A stretch of 64,000 nt of DNA from Bugula neritina. Lineage: Eukaryota; Bryozoa; Gymnolaemata; Cheilostomatida; Bugulidae. Shown in pieces: positions 56,901-64,000 of the stretch. The DNA is taken from NCBI GenBank assembly GCA_964035545.1, contig OZ037769.1:16119133-16183132 (forward strand), in the 5' to 3' direction. The notes beneath the pieces were generated by a model that saw only the letters and a program-made list of their open reading frames with translations, was not told where the DNA came from and made no database searches. A program made the translations under genes and the position numbers. Position 1 is the first letter of the stretch, and every line of letters starts with the position of its first letter.

Positions 56901-57865
56901 GTAGACCAGGAAAAAGTCGCAGGTACAAGATTTGCTTCTGTATTGTATACTAGTTGTATTCTACAAGTACATGGTCTATATTCTCCTAGTACATAGTCTA
57001 TATTCTACTAGTACATAGTCTATATTCTGCTATTACATGGTCAGTATTCTACTAGTCCATGTTCTATATTCTACTAGTACATGCTCTATATTCTACTAGT
57101 ACATGCTCTATATTTTACTAGTATATGTTCTATATTCTAATACTACGTGTTCTATATTCTACTAGTACATGCTCTATATTATACTAGTACATGTTCTATA
57201 TTATAATACTACGTGTTCTATATTCTACTAGTGCATGCTCTATATTATACTAGTATATGTTCTATATTCTACTACTGCATGTTCTATATTCTACTACTAC
57301 ATGCTCTATATTCTACTACTGCATGTTCTATATTCTAGGCTCTATATCTTATCTCGGAGTATTTTTCGGCGTAGCTGCCAGTCTCTGTGTGGCACTCAAC
57401 GCTATACTAACTAAGAAGGTTCTGCCCGCAGTAGACCACAACGTCTGGAGACTCACGCTATACAACAACATCAACGCGGCGGTGATATTCCTGCCCCTAA
57501 TCATACTAACCGGCGAGATCCCAGCTATATATCACTTCAAGAATATAGGCAGCCCGGTGTTCTGGGGCGTGATGCTGGCTGCCGGGGTGGCCGGCTTCGC
57601 TATCGGCTACGTGACGGGGCTGCAGATCCAGGTTACCTCCCCTCTTACTCACAACATCTCCGGTACGGCCAAGGCGTGCGCCCAGACTGTGATTGGCTCA
57701 ATTTACTTCCAGGAAATGAGGTCAGCCATGTGGTGGTTTAGCAATATGGTCGTTCTCGCCGGGTCTTTCCTCTATACGCTCGTTAAAAGATGGGAGATGC
57801 AGCAAGCTGATAAAGCTCGTAGCGGGACCGCAGTTAATGGTGAAAAGAGTATTCTGCCCAAGTAG
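53931..57865 (+). CDS. SLC35C1: GDP-fucose transporter 1
   Basis: Six exons in consistent phase: 53931-54007, 54404-54464, 54982-55122, 56119-56235, 56814-56922, 57339-57865, giving about 343 residues (human 364). Start [21 protein letters not shown] and [13 protein letters not shown] lead into [106 protein letters not shown] and [19 protein letters not shown]. These follow animal SLC35C1 along the whole protein, with several hydrophobic spans. It carries GDP-fucose into the Golgi lumen for fucosylation. Each intron holds its own minisatellite. Confidence 0.96.
54208..54400. repeat. SLC35C1 intron 1 minisatellite
   Basis: Irregular repeats of ATGATGTCACTAGGGACTG type with spacing of about 20-40 bp. 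The last unit leads into the acceptor at 54403. Confidence 0.75.
54541..54977. repeat. SLC35C1 intron 2 31-bp minisatellite, about 14 copies
   Basis: Unit ACATCACAATATACTACAAG plus TACTACCTGTG. It runs to within a few bases of the exon 3 acceptor at 54981. Confidence 0.9.
55609..56118. repeat. SLC35C1 intron 3 34-bp minisatellite carrying the splice acceptor
   Basis: Fifteen intronic units of 34 bp, each beginning GTGCTACCCCTGTCTAT and ending TTGTATTTGTAG, lie directly before exon 4, whose first 17 bases are the same GTGCTACCCCTGTCTAT. Each unit thus repeats both the acceptor and the first codons of the exon. Only the last acceptor (56118) gives a continuous SLC35C1 frame. Confidence 0.93.
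56250..56790. repeat. SLC35C1 intron 4 21-bp minisatellite, about 25 copies
   Basis: Unit AGTATAATACTTACACTCAG plus one base. The period is a multiple of three, so a long but meaningless minus-strand frame exists. Confidence 0.9.
56950..57338. repeat. SLC35C1 intron 5 22-bp minisatellite, about 17 copies
   Basis: Unit CTCTATATTCTACTAGTACA plus TG. The last unit merges into the acceptor and the start of exon 6 (ATTCTAG/GCTCTATATC). Confidence 0.85.
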
Positions 57866-59273
57866 TACAATTATTTATCTTAGTCCAATACAACATTCCT
57901 CTCAATACCGTAGAATTACATATTATATCTTTGGAGTTATGTTTTCTTTCTTTTTACTATTCTCTGTCATATAATTATGCAATGCAATCGCTGCTTTTAT
58001 TCTAGGGCTTTATACCTCTACCTGAGACGTAGTATCCTGTAGCTAAATTATCTGTTCTATTAATAATCTTTTCATTTCTGAATATTTTTGACTAGTACAC
58101 TGTGATGTAGGGCTGCCCATCTAGACTAACAGCTGAGTTTACTGTCTCCAACATAAGAGAACTGCACGGCCAGGCGTGATTGTAGTATTATTTTGAGTGC
58201 TCAACTAACCTTTTTAAAACTTGTTTAAAATTATCCCAAAGTTTGCCAATACTCCCCTTTCTCAGCCATCTAATTATAATTTTTTTCAGTTTATATTTTG
58301 GTAAGAATTTCAGGCGAGTTTGGATTGACTCAAAAGAAATTTATCTGTTTTGGAGTTAATTAATTCAGTAAAAGTTCTGAAATGGTTTTAAAGCTTATAA
58401 CAAGTTTAACTGAACTCTGTTTGAAATGAGTAAGTGAACGCATACAGTTTGCATGTCAACAGTTAGTGATGTAACTAATCTATATTCTTTAGTTTTATTT
58501 GTGAGTGTTTGCGATGCAGTGTTTTTTTAAATTCCCTCTTTTTTGAAAATAATAAACTTCAAAATACCTTTACCAGTAATTATATTGAAAAAATAACTCA
58601 TTCAAAAGGTTCGTATGCACCTAGCAAAAAGGTAGCAAAGTGTTACCAATTCTTGTAAACGTTTTGCCATTCCGGTTTCAAGCCATAGAGTATTAGCTAA
58701 ACTTGTGATAGAAACACCATCATACTGAGCAGTGTATTAGGCACATGGCTTGAGATACTAGTGTGAAGAGAACTATACATTTGAAGTGGCACTAAGTAGT
58801 AATGGAGCCATATAATATTTACCTGAGGGATCAATGAAAGAGACTCGAAGTGTAAGGAGAAAGTTGACTAGTTGTCACATTCACTATTCAGAAATACGTT
58901 GTAGTAAAACTATGAAACTGAAAATTTATGGAAATGCTCGAGTTTTACACATTATGTATACCATGATGCACTGCAATATGATTATAATCTGCTCAAACGA
59001 TCTCGATTCTGATTTCTAGTAAAGGTTGTTTAAGTTAAATTTTCTAGCTCCAATATGGCACTCAAGAGCTGATATACTTTTATAGTTTGAAAATTTCACA
59101 AAATATCTACTTTACTGCCTTCTGTTTAAAAAGTAAAAATATCACGTAGCAGAAGGCGAGGCAAATGAGTTACTAGATTCAGTTACTGTATGTGGTCGGT
59201 TACTATGGTAACCAATCATGTGACGCGCAGAATAGCCAGTAAAATCTCATAATTTCCATGACATCACATGAGT
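57866..59273. other. Intergenic between SLC35C1 and the LRR gene (tail to tail)
   Basis: Presumably the 3' UTRs of both convergent genes. No other gene is seen. Confidence 0.6.
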
Positions 59274-62200
59274 TTACTGACAAGCTCGCTGCAGCTGTGT
59301 AATGTTCCCCTCCGTCAGGTCATTACCGGGGGTCAGCTTCCACTCCTTGATAGAAGTTGTCTCCCTCTCTAACTGAGATAGTAAGCTCTGCACGTGCTCA
59401 TTGGATAGGAGACAGCCAGACATGTTGAGGTAGTCGAGTCCAGCGCCGAAGATGCAGTTTAAGGGACTCCCTGTAGCCACCCCAAACTTCCCGATGAGGT
59501 TCGAGCTGATATCCAGGCTTCTTACGGAGGATTTAGGGCTACAAGCGGCGGTGAGCAGGTCTTTCCAGCCGTATTGAGTGATTCCACTGGTTGAAGATAA
59601 CCTCAGGTCTTTCAGGTTTCCATACTTTATCAGTTTGACAATCTACAGGAAATATAAGCTGTTGATACGTCACGTTAAGTGCTGACACTTTATACAAATT
59701 GCTGACATTTTATACAAACTGATGACACATTTTCTAAACAGCTGAAATTTTAAGCAAACTGCTGACATATTATCCAAACTGCTGACATATCAGGCTAATG
59801 CTGACACTTTATTCAAAATGCTGACAAGTCATACAAACTGCTGACACATACTACTTCATGTATACAGACCTGAGTCACAGCTGCATTGCCCACTTTACAG
59901 TTAGACAAGACCAATGTGTGAAGAGGAGGTGGGACTACAGTTGCGGGTGGTATCTGTACCCGCCCTTCTTCTGATCCTTGACTAACCATAGAAGCTAAGG
60001 AGTCTGATCTCACAGCATCTGCAGTAACAACACCTCACAGGATAAAAGCTGTATTATACATATTCTATAGTTCAAAATGGAGTTTCCAATAAAATATCTA
60101 AATATAATTTAACTTTGAAATTGAGAATTCATAAATTTATAACGAAGGTTGAGAGCCTTCATTGAAAAGTTCTAGGGATCTAGAAAGAAACTGATGCATC
60201 TTTCTCGGGTAGAGCTAGACGTGGACAGATAAATCCCATATACGTGGTTATTTGCACATTTTTAACTAACTGCATACAAATTGTAAAGTAAATCATGCAT
60301 GAGGCAACTAAAGGAGGAAGCAAATGTTAACAAATAGATAGTAACATCTACTTCAAAGAAGTGTTAGATAACATTCTATATAGTATAGTGATTTGTTAGT
60401 TGAAAGGCAAGCTAGACTACTAGTACTAGTCATATCGGTGAAACTTCTATCAATATACCACGTCTCAATAAAACATATTATACAAAAGATAAACCACAGT
60501 CTATATAAAAAGTATCTACAGCCTCTTCTCCAAAGCCTACCTTTTCTAGACGATGACTGCAGCATATCTATATAAATTTACAAGACTTTGGAAAATGATT
60601 TTAATGTGTGAAGTGAATGAGAAGTCAGTAAGCTGAGACGGCAAAGAGATTTACAATGTTTTATCACCACCGTGTACAATGCACCAATTGTGTTAGAGAC
60701 GAGCTTGCATGGCAAATCTAGAGTTGAGCAAAATAGTACTGTGATTAGTGATAATTGTAATAATGTTTAATTAGCAAAATAAACAGCAACAGTATAATAA
60801 TAATTTTAGTTTCAAAGAAGAAGAGTTGAATCAAGAAGCATAGAAAAATCTCAAGTTTATAATATTTAGAGTAATTGTTGATAATCAAAGGGGAATGTTA
60901 ATTAATCACAGAGTGTGAATGAGTCATGATAACAATGGTATGCATGCGGCTAGACGTGTTTAACGAAGCGTGGCATGCAGCGTGTAGTTACCTTCTCCAT
61001 GTACAAATCTAATGGAAGCTAAACAGTAAGTAAAACGAGTAAGTTAAGAGTAAATAAAGAGTAATTAAGTAAAAATAATTTATGATATGGTAACAAGTTT
61101 GGGCATAATTTAAATACAGTAGATATCCCTTATATAAACAGCTGATATACCTATAAAACAGTGAAAAGATAATACTATTAAGTGTAAAAGTTGCTACAGT
61201 GTCATAACTTATATATACTTTACACGGTATGAGAAAATATTTTATGATATTATATAACACATTATACTATATTATGATGCTATATAACTATCTAAATTAT
61301 CATACAAAGCCAGTATAATGAAAATAGAAACCACAAATCTATTTTTGTTGTAAATTCAACTAAAACTCATATTTAAAAATTTAGATCTAACATGCACTTT
61401 TCAACACTTACAATCTAAAGATATTGGTATTAACTAACACAAACTTTAGCAAGACATGCCAAGTCAAAAAATATTCAGTTCTACCCCCAACCTGCTTTAG
61501 ATTTCTCTACACAACCTTCTAGTGAAATAAGTTTACTCTCTCTAAGTGCGATTCGTCGGCTTTATAAAACACATCACACTGTCTCACCTGTAAGGGAACG
61601 TGACGCAATGTCCTGAGCTTGCTTATGTAATTTGGAGTTGTATGCTTCTTCCGCTTTGCTGGCAATCACTCTAACAATAGCTTCAGTTCCAGAATCCCCC
61701 AATGGGTTGTCTCTCAGGCTAAATGAAATAGGATACAGTGTGCTGAGTCTAGGAAGGTATTAGGAAACTATTTCCTCAATGAAAAAACATTTCCCAGCAG
61801 CTGGCCTTGTAAAAATTAAGGTTTAGATAGCCAAAATTATGCAAAATTTCTAAAAAGAAATTTTAATTCCCTCCCAAAAGACTCAACTGATGGAACTTGC
61901 TAAAATTAGGAGCTTCAAACTTCGCAGCCTGAATAGATATAATATTTTTTATTAAAAGTCTTTTTTATAACCACAAAATGGTCGCCACACACTTTAAACA
62001 GACCTTTACAGTACGCTGAAATCTGTCTACTTACGATAACACTTCGAGTGTAGAGATGTGATCAGTGACGAGTTTTTCCAAGAGAGGACAACTCTCCTGA
62101 TTAAGTTCACAGCCAGCCAGTACCAGCTCCTGCAAATATCAAGAGTTGTCTGCTACAGTTAGGGACGTGCGACATAAAATAAATTCAACAGAAACTACTT

Positions 62201-63346
62201 TTTCAGAGTTTACAAGCACCTTTATAGGCTACTATTTCCATAGCTGTGAAACCAAACTATGCTAAAACATTCATAATTATCATCGCTACGTTTTAACCAC
62301 CCTAGTCTAGTGATAAGGAGAATAATGATGTCAAGCGGAGTATAAATTAGAGCAGGGTGACCAATATATATCATCCACGTTTTACTATAGCCACATGTTA
62401 CTAGTACTACAGTTCACAGCTCATGCTGTATCGTACCTTTAATTGGCTGTTATCTTTTAATGCTTTGGTGAGGGAGGTCAGAACTTTAGGATTTCCTAAG
62501 TTGGTTTCTTGTATCTTCAAAACTTTGACACCAGAATTGCTTTTCAGAAATGAGCAGAGCTTCTTAATCTAAGAACAATGATATAGAATGTATATACCTT
62601 TGAGTTATAGCAATATATCACAGTAAGCTAAAATGTATTATACTCTTCTAATATTGAAATAGAAGACAGATGCTATATGATAGACGATATACGGTCACAT
62701 TATAAGAATATAGAATTTTATAAAAATGTATTACACACTTGTGCTGAAGTGTAGAAACTTAAATGACTAACAATATTTTGTTGGACTTAATGTAGTTTCT
62801 TTCCCTCCTTATGTTTTAAAAATAGTCACAAATATCTAAATCATGTAAAAAAACCAATATGGCGTCCATATCACCATTGCCATTGATACCATTTTACAAT
62901 AAAGACCGAATGACGTATTAGGAAGACCATATAAAGTTACATGCTAATTGCAACACAAAACTACAAATAGAAATTTCTAGTAGCAGTAGACCCTTCAACT
63001 ACTTTCACTGAACTAGCATTCCGGGAAGCTTTTCAGACAATTTTTGCTTTCGAAGTAAAAATATCTACAGTTAAACTATCTGCTACTAGCCGTAGATAAT
63101 GTAATGAATATGGTTAGCCTGCATGTATGCTACACGCTAAGATGGATAACTTGCTGCATGAGATTGACATACTACTAGGCAGTATGACTCATAACTCACT
63201 CACCTGATCCGAGTCTAGCTGGGAAAGCCTAATATCTGATTGACCCGACCTAAGATGCTCACTAAGAGGAGTGTCTGAGGCTACAGCTGTGATGTCACTA
63301 ATGTCATTGTCAGTGTCTTCACCCAACTTTATCAGAGCGAGAGAGG
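59274..63346 (-). CDS. Leucine-rich-repeat protein, C-terminal six exons
   Basis: Exons, minus strand, in phase: 63204-63346, 62437-62568, 62035-62129, 61588-61718, 59870-60018, 59274-59642, about 265 residues to the stop. Repeats of RNI/NLR-type LRR form are visible: VKVLKIQETNLGNPKVLTSL, LKELVLAGCELNQESC, LEVLSLRDNPLGDSGTEAI, LHTLVLSNCKVGNAAVTQIV, LKDLRLSSTSGITQYGW and VRSLDISSNLIGKFG. An acidic/Ser-rich segment (GEDTDNDISDITAVASD) precedes them. A charged insertion (SKAEEAYNSKLHKQAQD) separates repeats three and four. The first exon seen starts mid-codon after TTTGCAG, so the gene probably continues beyond the window. An in-frame Met at about 63419 is an alternative start. A TONSL-like C terminus is possible but not shown. 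Confidence 0.78.
59673..59860. repeat. Minisatellite in the last intron of the LRR gene
   Basis: Degenerate repeats of CATTTTATACAAACTGCTGA type with a period of about 20-30 bp, about eight copies. Confidence 0.7.
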
Positions 63347-64000
63347 CTGCAAATTCACAACAGGTCGGACGATATTGAAAGCAGACGATATTGAAAGCAT
63401 ACGAAACAACAGTATCCATTTTTAAACTTTCAAAGAAAATGAAATTGTATAACAAACTAGTGATGGCATAGCGCAGTAAGATCAGCATAGAAAACAAGTC
63501 TTTTGAAAGAAGATGCTAAATTATTAACTATTTTAAAGAAATTAAAATTTTGAAACTTGCTCAATATGGATTTGAAAATAAAAGTTTAGTGATGTAAGAG
63601 GTAGTTTCACCAACTGTAAGAGCTGGCAAGAAATGGGTTAGATCGACTAATGCGAATACAAATTGTGATATCGGGTCTGTATGCTGCCTAGGGTTCGTGG
63701 AGGTCAAGTGAAGAACTATCTTCTAGAAATGCTAAAATAGATGTCTACTCAATCATGTGCATGGCTTGAGTGAGCATTTCAAAGATAAAACTACTTTACG
63801 AACAACTCCTTTCCCCTCCTTCACCCAAACCCACAGCCAGAGTTATGAATACTTCAATAAAGATTCAAATAGTACTTTTCAATAATTGACTTTCGTGATT
63901 GTATCATGTTATTGCAAAGATGTCTTCTTTAAGCATTGGATATACTAGCATACTAAAGGTTCAAACTGTTCTAAACTATGAGAAAATAGAAGATATGTCA
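63347..64000. other. Upstream part of the LRR gene or intergenic, nothing recognised
   Basis: No further exon with clear splice sites and LRR similarity was found up to the window end. Confidence 0.5.

Noticed and set aside
58834-59019. 61-residue plus-strand frame downstream of SLC35C1
   Set aside because: Short, no similarity, and within probable 3' UTR or intergenic sequence.

Overview
The window is invertebrate metazoan nuclear DNA. The host sequence is AT-rich and its genes are split by short GT-AG introns. It encodes animal proteins (SLC35C1, COQ10, a Shisa-like membrane protein) and is crowded with minisatellites and nested transposons. A demosponge or another early-branching animal fits the gene style, but nothing in the sequence settles the phylum.

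Layout. Positions 616-5704 (+) and 20832-40146 (+) hold two paralogous genes for a large protein with a pol-beta-type nucleotidyltransferase (NTase) domain followed by tetratricopeptide repeats (TPR). Both copies have a 90-nt first coding exon and one very long second exon. They sit in two copies of a duplicated block, about 0.6-9.3 kb and 20.8-43.8 kb. Copy 1 has a frame-breaking 2-bp difference. Copy 2 reads open, but its first intron has grown to 15.6 kb by transposon insertion. Between the blocks (9.3-20.8 kb) lie DNA transposons, one nested in another, and three partial copies of a roughly 1.2-kb unit that may carry non-coding exons.

Positions 22095-35938 look like a DNA element with perfect 27-bp terminal inverted repeats, into which two related Ty3/Gypsy-type LTR retrotransposons have inserted (22415-27773 and 27896-35279). 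Both have near-identical LTRs, a tRNA-Leu-type primer site, a gag/pol -1 frameshift signal, and a spliced third ORF for a zinc-finger protein. The 265-bp intron of that ORF can be folded alike in both elements, with paired changes. Both elements are defective in pol.

From 43.4 to 49.8 kb, on the minus strand, lie a six-exon Shisa-like gene (signal peptide, Tyr-rich stretch, six cysteines, one membrane span, PPxY tail) with a CR1/Rex-like LINE fragment in one intron, and a three-exon COQ10 gene. Positions 53931-57865 (+) hold a complete six-exon SLC35C1 (Golgi GDP-fucose transporter), with a different minisatellite in each of its five introns. One of these repeats the splice acceptor about 16 times. 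From 59.3 to 63.3 kb, on the minus strand, are the last six exons of a leucine-rich-repeat protein.

The host genes show no shared pathway. The common theme is repeat growth at exon/intron borders, plus tandem duplication and transposon nesting. Exon structures were read by eye from splice consensus, phase and protein similarity.
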